Shown here in pieces: positions 28,810 to 37,594 of a stretch of DNA of 37,594 nt; position 1 is the first letter of the stretch, and each line of letters starts with the position of its first letter. The notes under the pieces are model-generated. The model saw only the letters and a list, made by a program, of their open reading frames with translations, searched no databases and was not told the DNA's origin. The translations under genes were made by a program, and so were the position numbers. The stretch lies in contig CALLML010000031.1 in NCBI GenBank assembly GCA_938005705.1, positions 1 to 37,594 on the forward strand, in the 5' to 3' direction. This DNA is from an uncultured bacterium (lineage in GTDB: Bacteria > Verrucomicrobiota > Kiritimatiellia > PWTM01).

Positions 28810-29471
28810 GCGCTGGCGCCTTTGGGATGGTTTTCCCGTTGGCCGGTTTCCGAGCCGTCGCTCGCGGCGCGGTGGACGATTTCCGCCAGGTGCGGACGCA
28901 GAAAAGCGCACAGGGCTTCCGCGATCGAGGCCTTTGTGAAGTCGTGCACGACGTGCTGGTCAGAAAGCGCCACACGAAATCCTTTGAAAATGCCCGTATC
29001 GGTGTGAATCTCCACGCCCTTGACCAGTTTCTGGCGATATTGATCGGCGAAGAATCGAATGATTTCCGCCTGGTCTTTCTCGCTGATCAGCACTTCGATG
29101 CGGCTTTCCACCCCGCCGCGCTCAACATAAGCCTGGGCGATCTTCAGCAGCATATCCTTGAGAAACTGACCGTCCATGGCGCGATCGAGGGCCTCGCTGA
29201 CAATATCCTCAAGGATATTCTCGATACCCTGGCCGACGGTAATCAGCAAATCACGCGCCGCTTGTTCCAGGGTGCGTTGGGCACGTTCAACGAATAGCTG
29301 CGCATCGCGCTCGGCTTTTTCCACAATCGCCTTCGCCTTCGCTTCTGCCTCGCGGACGAGGGCCGCAGCCTTTTCCCGAGCCTGTTCGAGCAGACGAGCT
29401 GCCTGGGCCTCCGCTTCGCCGACGGCCTCGCGTTGAATACGCTCAATCAATTGTTGGATGTCGTCCGCCAT
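28806..29471 (-). CDS. V/A-type ATP synthase subunit E
   Basis: Long charged Ala/Glu/Lys coiled-coil N-terminus (EAEAQAARLLEQAREKAAALVREAEAKAKAIVEKAERDAQLFVERAQRTLEQAARDLL). First gene of the operon. Confidence 0.88.
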   Translation of the reverse strand: MADDIQQLIERIQREAVGEAEAQAARLLEQAREKAAALVREAEAKAKAIVEKAERDAQLFVERAQRTLEQAARDLLITVGQGIENILEDIVSEALDRAMDGQFLKDMLLKIAQAYVERGGVESRIEVLISEKDQAEIIRFFADQYRQKLVKGVEIHTDTGIFKGFRVALSDQHVVHDFTKASIAEALCAFLRPHLAEIVHRAASDGSETGQRENHPKGASA

Positions 29472-29544
29472 GTGCCGACTCCCTCTGCTGAGGACGGCGC
29501 CGCCGCGGGCCCGTCACCTTGTTCTAACGAAAAGAAGAAGTTTC

Positions 29545-29573
29545 ATTATGGAATCGCGGGCGCGGAATTTCAA
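29545..29573 (-). promoter_or_regulatory. Candidate sigma70-like promoter of the V-ATPase operon
   Basis: Minus strand TTGAAA (29573-29568), 17-nt spacer, CATAAT (29550-29545). Confidence 0.5.
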
Positions 29574-29881
29574 GCGCGAAAACCCCTGTTGAAGATCTGT
29601 GATTCACTGGCAAGCGTCTCCGCGCGGTGAGTGAGGCACGGCGAATAGCCGGTGCGCAGCCCGGTGAGCCTCGGTCTCCGGAAGCGACCTGCAAAGGAGG
29701 GGCTGACGTCGTCTTCCAACGCCCCGTCCGATCCGCCACCCGGTCGTCTTCTAACGTCTTTTGGCAGGGAGCAGCGTACAGTTTTTCACGCGCGGTCCGC
29801 CCTTTTTTTTGCATGCTTCCCGACTTTGATGGGGGGATGATGCGGCCGCCGGGGGCGGCTCAACTTCTTGAAGCTTTGGCC

Positions 29882-29910
29882 TTGAGAAAACCGGCAAGTG
29901 ATCGTATAAA
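29882..29910 (+). promoter_or_regulatory. Candidate sigma70-like promoter of tRNA-Glu
   Basis: TTGAGA (29882-29887), 17-nt spacer, TATAAA (29905-29910), ending 19 nt before the tRNA. Confidence 0.65.
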
Positions 29911-29929
29911 TCCCAGCTTTCTGGGCGCC

Positions 29930-30004
29930 GACCCCATCGTCCAGCGGTCAGGACACCAGGTTTTCATCCTGGAAACACGGGTTCGATTCCCGTTGGGGTC
30001 GCCA
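29930..30004 (+). tRNA. tRNA-Glu (anticodon TTC), CCA encoded
   Basis: GACCCCATCGTCCAGCGGTCAGGACACCAGGTTTTCATCCTGGAAACACGGGTTCGATTCCCGTTGGGGTCGCCA; full cloverleaf. Confidence 0.96.
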
Positions 30005-30024
30005 TTCTCACGCGAATGTGGATC

Positions 30025-30045
30025 GTTTTCCAAGGCTTGGAAAAC
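30025..30045. repeat. Fourth copy of the 15-nt dyad, inside a 21-nt palindrome (GTTTTCCAAGGCTTGGAAAAC)
   Basis: Core TTCCAAGGCTTGGAA at 30028-30042, identical to copies 1 and 2. Arms extend to 10 bp. Confidence 0.97.
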
Positions 30046-30351
30046 CGCGGTCTTCTTCCGACATTTCGTCACCTCGCATGTCGCGAATGCCGAATAAGTC
30101 GGCTTACACGCCACCGCTTCCCCGCGATTCCGTAGCGTCGCGTCATCCTGTTCGGTGGGCCAACGCAATCTTTTCTTCTCTTTTCAACCGCTTAAAAAGC
30201 GGCTAGTCCTGTGTTGCCTTGACGGAAGGCGTAATGACACCTATGCTTGATGGATTGAATTGAGGCTTCCAAGCGCGGGAGCGGGTTCGTCTCATTCCCT
30301 TGCGCGGGGGTTCTTTACAGTTTTCGGAATCGGCGCGGCCGGGGGTTTGAT

Positions 30352-31617
30352 ATGAGCAGTGAATTGCTTTCGGTTTTCGAGTATCTGGAGCGGGAGCGGG
30401 GCATTGACCGCGAGACGCTCTGCCGGGTGGTGGAGGAGGCGCTCGTTGCTGCAGCCAAGAAAAGCATCCGGCACGCCGACGATGTCGTGGTGACCATGGA
30501 CCGCAAGACGTGCGATATCCGCGCCGTCGGCCGGTTCACGGTGGTCGAGACGGTGCGAAATCCCGGCCTCGAAATCGCCTTGGCGGACGCCCGCCGTCTT
30601 CGGGGCGACGCCACCATAGGCATGGTAATCGAGCAGGAGGTCACGCCGCGGAATTTCGGGCGTATCGCGGCGCAGACGGCGAAGCAGGCGATTCTGCAGC
30701 GCATCCGTCAGGCGGAACGGGAGCGCGTGTTCGGCGAGTACAAGAACCGGCCCGGGGATATCATCAGCGGTACGGTGCGCCGCTTTGAGCGCAGTGATGT
30801 GATTGTGGACCTTGGCCGCGCGGAAGCCGTCATGCCGGCGGCGGAGCGGGTGCCCACAGAGGAATACCAGATCGGCGACCGCATCCGCGCCTATATCTTG
30901 CGCGTGGATCAGAACGCGCTGGGCCCGATGATCATTCTTTCACGGGCTCATCCGGATTTTGTGCGGCGCCTCTTTCAGCTTGAAGTATCCGAAATTGCCG
31001 ACAACACTGTCGAGATCAAGGGCATCGCGCGCGAGCCCGGCTTCCGCACAAAGCTGGCGGTGTATTCCCACGATGAAAAGGTGGATCCCGTAGGCGCCTG
31101 CGTGGGATTACGGGGTCTGCGAGTGAAGAATATCGTACGCGAACTCTCCGGCGAGAAAATTGACATTGTCCGCTGGCATGAGGATATCCGTGTGTATGTT
31201 GCCAACGCCTTGGCGCCCGCCCGCCTGGCGCGCGTGGTCGCCGATGAGACGACCCGCACGGTGACCGTCATCGTGGATGCGGATCAGCTTTCGTTGGCCA
31301 TCGGTAAAAAAGGGCAGAATGCGCGATTGACATCGAAGTTGACGGGATGGCGGATTGACATCCAGCGACAGCCCGAGGACATTACCTTCGAGGAGAAGGT
31401 CCGCCGCGCCGTCGAGAAACTTGCCTCGATCGAGGGTATCGGACCGGAGCGGGCCGAGGCCCTGGTGCAGGCGGGCTTTCTCACGATCGAAGGCGTGCTG
31501 GCGGCCGACACGTCGGACCTGGCGGAGGTCGAGGGCTTCAATTCGGAAATCGCCGAGGCGGTCCACCGCGCGGCCGAGGCCGCGTATGAAAAGGAACATG
31601 GGGCGATTGAGTCATGA
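30352..31617 (+). CDS. nusA: Transcription termination/antitermination factor NusA
   Basis: 421 aa. S1 domain (PGDIISGTVRRFERSDVIVDLGRAEAVMP), KH domains (DPVGACVGLRGLRVKNIVRELSGEKIDIVRW, LAIGKKGQNARLTSKLTGWRIDI), HhH C-terminus. Confidence 0.96.
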   Translation: MSSELLSVFEYLERERGIDRETLCRVVEEALVAAAKKSIRHADDVVVTMDRKTCDIRAVGRFTVVETVRNPGLEIALADARRLRGDATIGMVIEQEVTPRNFGRIAAQTAKQAILQRIRQAERERVFGEYKNRPGDIISGTVRRFERSDVIVDLGRAEAVMPAAERVPTEEYQIGDRIRAYILRVDQNALGPMIILSRAHPDFVRRLFQLEVSEIADNTVEIKGIAREPGFRTKLAVYSHDEKVDPVGACVGLRGLRVKNIVRELSGEKIDIVRWHEDIRVYVANALAPARLARVVADETTRTVTVIVDADQLSLAIGKKGQNARLTSKLTGWRIDIQRQPEDITFEEKVRRAVEKLASIEGIGPERAEALVQAGFLTIEGVLAADTSDLAEVEGFNSEIAEAVHRAAEAAYEKEHGAIES

Positions 31618-33725
31618 GAGTTCACGATCTGGCGAGAGAATTGAATCTGTCGAGCAAGGAGCTGATGCTCCGACTGGCCGGCATGGGTATTCCCGTGTCG
31701 AATCACGCGGCCTCGTTGACGCTCGATCAGGTACGCCAGGTGCGTGATAAACTTGGGGCACCAGCTATTCCGACCACCCGTTTTGCGCGGGCGGTCGATA
31801 TCCTCCCGCCACGTCCCTCCGCCGCGCCGCCGCCCATACCCGAATCGCCGCTTCCCTCTCCCCCGCCGGAAGTACCGCCGGTCGCAACCGAGACCTCGGC
31901 ACCCGCGGAAGTGGGGCCCGGATCTGCCACAGCCGGCGCGCCCGCACGCACGATCTTCACGGCCCATCCGCAGATCGTCGTAAAGGAGTTTGCCGCTCAA
32001 ATGGGCGTCAAGCCCAACATCCTCATCGCCGAACTGATGCGGATGAACGTCTTTGCAACGATCAACGACAAGATTGATATTAAGGTTGCGCGGCGCCTGG
32101 CCGAGAAACGCGGGTTCACGATCGAGATCGAGCACAAACCCGCCGAACCCCCCAAGTCGCCGCCACCAAAGGCCAAAAAAATCGAGGCGCCGGAGCAGCG
32201 CCCGGACGAGCTGCTGCCCCGCCCGCCGGTGGTGACGTTCATGGGGCATGTGGACCATGGAAAGACGTCCTTGCTGGACCGTATCCGCCAGACGCGCGTG
32301 GCGGAGGGCGAGGCAGGCGGCATCACTCAGCACATAGGCGCCTACATGGTGACCGTCAACGACAAAGAGATCACCTTCATTGACACGCCGGGGCACGCCG
32401 CGTTCACGGCGATGCGCGCGCGGGGCGCCAATCTCACCGATATCGCGGTCATCGTCATTTCCGCCGAGGAAGGGATCAAAGAACAAACCCGTGAAGCCAT
32501 TCAGCACGCGCGGGCGGCGGGCGTCGCCATCATGGTGGCCATCAACAAGATTGACTTGCCCAATGCCGATGTGCGCCGGGTGATGAATGATCTCCAGAAA
32601 GAGGGCCTCGCGCCGGAGGAATACGGCGGCCAAACCATCGTCTGCCCCGTTAGCGCCAAGACCGGCGAAGGGGTGGACCACCTGCTGGAGATGATTCTGC
32701 TTCAAGCAGAGATCATGGAACTGAAGGCGGCGCCGCGGCGTCGGGCCGAGGGATTCGTGGTGGAGGCCAACCTCGAACCCGGACGCGGGCCGGTCGCAAC
32801 GGTGCTGGTGAAGAACGGAACGCTCCAGGTCGGCGACGCCATGGTGTGCGGGGATCACTGGGGCCGTGTAAAAGCCCTCATCAATGATCGCGGGGTCAAG
32901 GTTCGCACCGCCGGTCCTTCCCACGCCGTTCAATGCCTCGGCCTCAACGCCGTGCCGGAGGCGGGCGCCCGATTCGAGGTCGTAGGGAGCGACCGCGAGG
33001 CCCGTGAAATCTCCGAACAGCGGCTCGAGGCCCGCCGGCTCGGACAGCTTCAGCAGACGCGCCGCGGCGTGACGCTGGAAGACCTCCTTCACGCCCCCGA
33101 AGGCTCCAACGTGCGTGAGCTGAATATCGTCTTGAAAACGGACGTTCAAGGGACGCTTGAAGCCATCCGACAGGCCCTTTCCGAAATTCGAAGCGAGAAG
33201 GTGACGCTTCGCATCCCGCTGTTCGGCGTCGGCAATATCACGCTGAATGACGTGCTGCTGGCCAAAGCGTCCGGTGCTATCATCTTCGGCTTCCACGTAT
33301 CCGCCGACGAAGGCGTAGCTAAGGCGGCCAAGCGCGAGGGCGTTGAAATTCGTTTTTACACCATCATTTACGAGCTGGTGGAGGACGCACGGCGCGCGAT
33401 GGCGGGATTGCTGGAGCCGATTGTGCGTGAGACGGTAATCGGCCAGCTTGAAGTGAAGCAAGTGTTCGAATTGTCGCGGAAAGGCACGGTCGCCGGCTGT
33501 ATCGTGCGCAGCGGGCGGATCACCTCACGCTCGCGCGTGCGGGTGCGACGGCGGGGCGAAGTGCTCTTCCAGGGAACGGTCGCGTCGCTACGGCGTTTTC
33601 AAAACGACGCCACCGAGGTGCGCGAGGGCCAGGAATGCGGCGTGCGGGTCGAGGGCTTCTCCGCCTTCCAGCCGGGCGACATGATCGAGGCCTACGAGGT
33701 TCAGCGCATTGCGCAGCAACTGTAA
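31614..33725 (+). CDS. infB: Translation initiation factor IF-2
   Basis: 703 aa. [66 protein letters not shown]. Overlaps nusA by 4 nt. Confidence 0.97.
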   Translation: MRVHDLARELNLSSKELMLRLAGMGIPVSNHAASLTLDQVRQVRDKLGAPAIPTTRFARAVDILPPRPSAAPPPIPESPLPSPPPEVPPVATETSAPAEVGPGSATAGAPARTIFTAHPQIVVKEFAAQMGVKPNILIAELMRMNVFATINDKIDIKVARRLAEKRGFTIEIEHKPAEPPKSPPPKAKKIEAPEQRPDELLPRPPVVTFMGHVDHGKTSLLDRIRQTRVAEGEAGGITQHIGAYMVTVNDKEITFIDTPGHAAFTAMRARGANLTDIAVIVISAEEGIKEQTREAIQHARAAGVAIMVAINKIDLPNADVRRVMNDLQKEGLAPEEYGGQTIVCPVSAKTGEGVDHLLEMILLQAEIMELKAAPRRRAEGFVVEANLEPGRGPVATVLVKNGTLQVGDAMVCGDHWGRVKALINDRGVKVRTAGPSHAVQCLGLNAVPEAGARFEVVGSDREAREISEQRLEARRLGQLQQTRRGVTLEDLLHAPEGSNVRELNIVLKTDVQGTLEAIRQALSEIRSEKVTLRIPLFGVGNITLNDVLLAKASGAIIFGFHVSADEGVAKAAKREGVEIRFYTIIYELVEDARRAMAGLLEPIVRETVIGQLEVKQVFELSRKGTVAGCIVRSGRITSRSRVRVRRRGEVLFQGTVASLRRFQNDATEVREGQECGVRVEGFSAFQPGDMIEAYEVQRIAQQL

Positions 33726-33749
33726 GCCGCGCGATGCGCATCGCGCGGC
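33726..33749. repeat. 24-nt perfect palindrome between infB and rbfA
   Basis: GCCGCGCGATGCGCATCGCGCGGC begins at the nucleotide after the infB stop codon; 10-bp stem with GCGC loop if transcribed. Confidence 0.9.
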
Positions 33750-33794
33750 GGGCTCGGCCTTCGAATGTTGAATATAGCCTAAACACAAGCGGCC

Positions 33795-34199
33795 ATGCGA
33801 AATCGTCGGATCACCCGGATCAACGAACTTCTCAAGCGCGAGATCGCGATGGTGCTCTATCGCGAGATGAGCGACGCGGAGATGGACCTTTCGTCCGTCA
33901 CAATCACGCGGGCAGCGGTCAGTGCCGATCTCCGTCATGCGCACATCGGTGTATCCGTGCGCGGCGGCGATGCCGAGTGGGCATCGGCTCGCCGGCTGCT
34001 CAATCGCCACCGGCCCGCCATTCAAGAAGCCATCCATCGCCACCTGACGCTCAAATACACGCCCGTGCTGGTCTTCGAACGTGACGAATCCATCGCCGCC
34101 GGCGACCGCGTCTTGCGCCTGATCGAGGCCTTGTCCCCGAACCCGCCCCCATCTGAACCCGCAGACGCCTCGCCTGTTGAACCGGACGAGTCTTTATGA
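33795..34199 (+). CDS. rbfA: Ribosome-binding factor A
   Basis: RITRINELLKREIAMVLYREMSDAEMDLSSVTITRAAVSADLRHAHIGVSV, PVLVFERDESIAAGDRVLRLIE. Confidence 0.92.
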   Translation: MRNRRITRINELLKREIAMVLYREMSDAEMDLSSVTITRAAVSADLRHAHIGVSVRGGDAEWASARRLLNRHRPAIQEAIHRHLTLKYTPVLVFERDESIAAGDRVLRLIEALSPNPPPSEPADASPVEPDESL

Positions 34200-34963
34200 A
34201 ACCTCCCTATCCTGCTCATGCGCGCCCTTCCGCGTCCGATCCCGTGGATGGCGTCCTGTTGGTGGACAAACCCCAGGGGTTGACCTCACACGACGTCGTG
34301 GACCGCATCCGCCGCCGCTTTCGTTTTCGCAAAGTTGGACATGGCGGAACGCTCGATCCCATGGCCACCGGCCTGCTCGTCATTCTCCTGGGGCGCGGTA
34401 CCCGCCTCTCCGACCGTGTGATGGCCAGCGACAAGGTGTACGAGGGAGTGATGCGCCTCGGCGTCCGCACCGACACGGAGGATGTGGATGGTCAAGTGAT
34501 TTCGGAGACGGACGCCTCCGGCGTGACCGAAGAGGCCGTGCGCGCGGCGATGGCTCGGCGCGTGGGTGATCTCATGCAGACCCCGCCGATGATCTCGGCC
34601 GTCAAGAAAGGCGGCATGCCCCTTTACAAACTGGCACGCAAGGGGCAGACAGTCGAGCGGACGCCCCGCCTGATTCACATTTACGATTTCATGCTGCTCG
34701 GCTACGAGCCGCCGCGGGCGCGATTCCGATTGTCCTGCACTAAGGGCACCTATGTGCGCACCTTGTGCGCCGATATCGGGGAGGAGCTGGGATGTGGGGC
34801 CTTTCTCGAATCGCTGCGCCGGATTTCCGCCGGCGTGTTTCATGTCTCCGACGCGCGTCCGCTGGCGGAATTGCTGGAGATGGAACCGGCGGCGTTTCTC
34901 GATTGCGCTATACCGGTGCACCGAATTCATTGGGGCGATGAGCACGGCGCGCACGTGGGATGA
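34196..34963 (+). CDS. truB: tRNA pseudouridine(55) synthase
   Basis: DGVLLVDKPQGLTSHDVVDRIRRRFRFRKVGHGGTLDPMATGLLVILLGRGTRLSD; GTYVRTLCADIGEELG. Confidence 0.96.
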   Translation: MKPPYPAHARPSASDPVDGVLLVDKPQGLTSHDVVDRIRRRFRFRKVGHGGTLDPMATGLLVILLGRGTRLSDRVMASDKVYEGVMRLGVRTDTEDVDGQVISETDASGVTEEAVRAAMARRVGDLMQTPPMISAVKKGGMPLYKLARKGQTVERTPRLIHIYDFMLLGYEPPRARFRLSCTKGTYVRTLCADIGEELGCGAFLESLRRISAGVFHVSDARPLAELLEMEPAAFLDCAIPVHRIHWGDEHGAHVG

Positions 34964-35894
34964 GCTGCGGGCGATTCCCGGCCCTCTGTTTCTCGCCATC
35001 GGCTTCTTCGATGGCGTTCATCGCGGCCACGCCGCCGTCATCACGGAGGCGGTCCGCCGCGCGCGGAAACGGCAAGGGCGTGCGTGGGCCCTGACCTTCG
35101 ATCCGCATCCGCTGCGCGTCCTGCGTCCCGCTCATGCGCCGCCCGCGCTCATGACGAGTGCGACCCGTATTCGTCACATCCTCGCCCTTGGCGTGGACGG
35201 GTGCGCGCTGACTCCGTTTACGCCGGATTTCGCGCGTCAGACGCCGGAGGAATTCGTCCTGGCGCTGCGCGGGGCCGCTCCGGCGCTGGCGGGCGTGGTG
35301 ATCGGCCCCAATTGGCGGTTCGGGCATGACGCCAAGGGCAATGCGGAACTCCTTGCGACGTTCGGACGGGAGGCGGGATTCGATGTGGTCGTCGTGCCCG
35401 CTCTGCAGTATCGCGGAGAGCCCATATCCAGCACCCGCATCCGCCGCGCGGTGGCGGCGGGCGATGTCATGGAGGCCGCCGCGATGTTGGGGCGCCCCTT
35501 CTCCGCGGAGGGTATGGTGGTCGAAGGACGACGCGTCGGCCGCGCCCTGGGATGCCCGACGGCCAATATCCGCGTCGAGAACGAAGTGATGCCGCCACCG
35601 GGCGTCTATGCCGGACGCCTGCGCCTGGCCGACGGGCGTCTTTTCCCCGCCGCCGCCTACCGGGGCACGCGACCGACGTTCGACTCGGAGGGGAACGCCG
35701 GTATCGTTTTGGAAGCGCACGCGCTGGATGTCGAGCTCTCGATCTACGGCGAGCGCGTCGAACTGGATTTTATTCGCCACCTGCGCGGCGATCGCCGTTT
35801 TGAGCATCTCGAATCCCTGCGCGCACAAATCACCGAAGACCTGCGCGCCATCCGCGCCGTTCTGCAGAATAGCCCCTCGGAGAGGAGCCCATAA
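34938..35894 (+). CDS. ribF: Bifunctional riboflavin kinase / FAD synthetase
   Basis: LAIGFFDGVHRGHAAVI, GPNWRFGHDAKGN, ISSTRIRRAVAAGDV, GRALGCPTANI. The start is set at ATG 34938, overlapping truB. Confidence 0.94.
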   Translation: MSTARTWDELRAIPGPLFLAIGFFDGVHRGHAAVITEAVRRARKRQGRAWALTFDPHPLRVLRPAHAPPALMTSATRIRHILALGVDGCALTPFTPDFARQTPEEFVLALRGAAPALAGVVIGPNWRFGHDAKGNAELLATFGREAGFDVVVVPALQYRGEPISSTRIRRAVAAGDVMEAAAMLGRPFSAEGMVVEGRRVGRALGCPTANIRVENEVMPPPGVYAGRLRLADGRLFPAAAYRGTRPTFDSEGNAGIVLEAHALDVELSIYGERVELDFIRHLRGDRRFEHLESLRAQITEDLRAIRAVLQNSPSERSP

Positions 35895-36486
35895 AAGCAG
35901 ACCCCTTTGGCCCATACTGTGACAACAGTCGCGAAGCCATGGTTACGAAGCCCCTATGCGTGCGAAAAAACCGATGGCGCAGCGGGGCGTGCGAACGAGG
36001 ATCCGCCGACCCATCGGCTGGACACCTGGGGCTGCCACGTCGGCCTCGGCAATGATCGGATCGCTTCGCGGCATAGAGGCTGATGGGCTTCTCTTTTCTC
36101 ACGCTTCACGCCCCTGCCAGTCGAGGTGATGAAAGAGATGGCGAGGGGATCCGCCACTCGCACCGCGCGTGTTATTTTGCCAGCGAACCCATCAATAGAT
36201 GGGCTATTGGGTTGAGGTCTCTTATCGGTGCCATCGGCAAGGCGTTGGATGCGCGCTCACTAGAGGAGGTAAAAGGCTTCGATTTTACGTCACGTCTTTC
36301 TTTACTTTTGTCCCTTGACCATCGTTTATGAGAGTACGGCCTCGGTGGCTAACACCTTTTGGCGCTCCTCACCGACCGCTCCAATTCCAAATTTCTATTT
36401 ACACCCCCTGCCTTCGGTTAAAAGGCGGCAAAGCGGGGGCGCTTAAGAAAATTGAACTCAAGTTTTATTTTATGTATTTTAAAAAG

Positions 36487-37050
36487 ATGAAAAGATCTGG
36501 GTTGCTAAACCACGGTAGCCTTCTCTTAACGGTGATTCTTCTAACGGGGTGTGGCGGGTGTGCCGGGTTGACCCGAGGGAGGATGATAACGCCCCGCGGC
36601 CGGATGGCGGAGATATCTGCTGATCATTCCGATGTCCGAGCCGTGCGGGCGATTCTCGATGCGAACGGGCTACTGCGAAAAACAGTCGAAGGCGTGGCCG
36701 TGTTTGAGAACGGACGCATCGTTGAATTGTACTTGCAGGAAAGTGGCATCCGTGAGCTGACTGCGGATATCGGGCAGCTAAAACATCTTCGGCGCCTTCA
36801 CCTTTATGGCGATCGGTCGCTCGGGCTGCCTCTCTTGGAGAGCATTGCGCCCGAAATCGGACGATGTTCGGAGCTGGAAGAACTCCTGCTCAACAGCAAT
36901 GAGCTGACCACGTTACCGGAAACCCTCATGGAGTTGCGCAAACTCAGACGTCTGTCCATCGCCGATAATCGCCTCTTTCAACTGTCGCCGGAGTTACAGG
37001 TCTGGATCGAACGGCTGGAACCTCGAGGCCTGGCCGATCAACGCCCTTGA
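36487..37050 (+). CDS. Leucine-rich-repeat lipoprotein-like protein
   Basis: Start at MKRSGLLNHG; lipobox LLTGC; LRR segments (LKHLRRLHLYGDRSLGLPLLESI, CSELEELLLNSNELTTLPETLMELRKLRRLSIADNRLFQLSPEL). Confidence 0.75.
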   Translation: MKRSGLLNHGSLLLTVILLTGCGGCAGLTRGRMITPRGRMAEISADHSDVRAVRAILDANGLLRKTVEGVAVFENGRIVELYLQESGIRELTADIGQLKHLRRLHLYGDRSLGLPLLESIAPEIGRCSELEELLLNSNELTTLPETLMELRKLRRLSIADNRLFQLSPELQVWIERLEPRGLADQRP

Positions 37051-37071
37051 AATCCGCCACCCGCCTGATGC

Positions 37072-37594
37072 TCGACTGAAACCTGCTCCACCTAAGCCGA
37101 TTGCGCTGTGAATTGTTTTGAGGGGTGAGACGAGGGGGTCGGAATGCGGGAAGGAGCAAAAATCTTCAGAATGCGACTGAAAAAAACCCTCAGTTTCCGC
37201 CTTCCCAACCGTCGCTTCAGCCTCCGAACAGCGCCCTCGGGATAGACCTCACCCTCCTCGGCCGTTGTTCTCCGAAGTTTCAGACTGCGTCTTACCGGTT
37301 GAGCGCGCGCAGGATCGGCGATAATCGCGTTTGTCCCAGCCGTTTCCCAGACCTTTGCCCACCCCTTGCGCCAGCAACTTCGCCAGACCGATGTGCACCA
37401 GCATCGCCAAGCCCACACGCACATGAAACGCCGCCCTCCGCGCTGTAGTAGGTCTTCGCCCCGCCGTCCGGCCCCGGCGTCCCCCCATCGTCCGAACGCC
37501 CCCGTTTCGGTCGCGCGCGCAGGTGCGTGGCGTCCCCGGCGGTATGCCGCCCCAAATCTTCCACCGCCTGGGCCAACGATTGCGCTTGTTGATC
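37072..37594 (-). pseudogene. Decayed DDE-type transposase remnant (runs off window edge)
   Basis: Frame pieces MAQAVEDLGRHTAGDATHLRARPKRGRSDDGGTPGPDGGAKTYYSAEGG then FHVRVGLAMLVHIGLAKLLAQGVG resemble the DATxLRA...PGPDGGxKTYY region and C-terminus of DDE transposases, but they lie in different frames and lack the middle. Confidence 0.55.

Noticed and set aside
31284-33461. 725-aa antisense ORF on the minus strand
   Set aside because: Lies opposite nusA/infB, has no recognisable domains, and is a shadow ORF from GC-rich codon usage.
34908-35915. 335-aa minus-strand ORF
   Set aside because: Antisense to ribF, no recognisable motifs.
36083-36331. 82-aa plus-strand ORF
   Set aside because: No ribosome-binding site, domain or codon-bias support.

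Overview
A GC-rich bacterial chromosomal window, mostly housekeeping genes. The taxon is not certain; a PVC-type lineage is a plausible guess only. Minus-strand blocks: frr-pyrH; tRNA-Arg(CCT) and fusA; an exopolysaccharide-export cluster (SLH-like secreted protein, outer-membrane beta-barrel, Wzc-type tyrosine autokinase, Wza-type exporter, O-antigen-ligase/TPR protein); rnfB; GH3, DUF2961/GH172 and GlgX carbohydrate enzymes; a cysteine desulfurase; and a V/A-type ATPase operon (E, DUF2764, A, B, D, I, K). Plus-strand blocks: tRNA-Glu(TTC), nusA-infB-rbfA-truB-ribF, a Gfo/Idh/MocA oxidoreductase and two lipoprotein-like genes. Both ends carry decayed transposase remnants. The most unusual signal is a 15-nt dyad, TTCCAAGGCTTGGAA (or its complement). 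It occurs three times at an exact 32-bp period, with two unrelated 17-nt spacers, in the gap between the V-ATPase K subunit and the cysteine desulfurase. A fourth copy lies within a 21-nt palindrome just after tRNA-Glu, so the copies bracket the V-ATPase locus. This looks like a small, regularly phased interspersed-palindrome family not explained by CRISPR or ordinary terminators. All calls come from reading the sequence and supplied ORFs; no database search was run.
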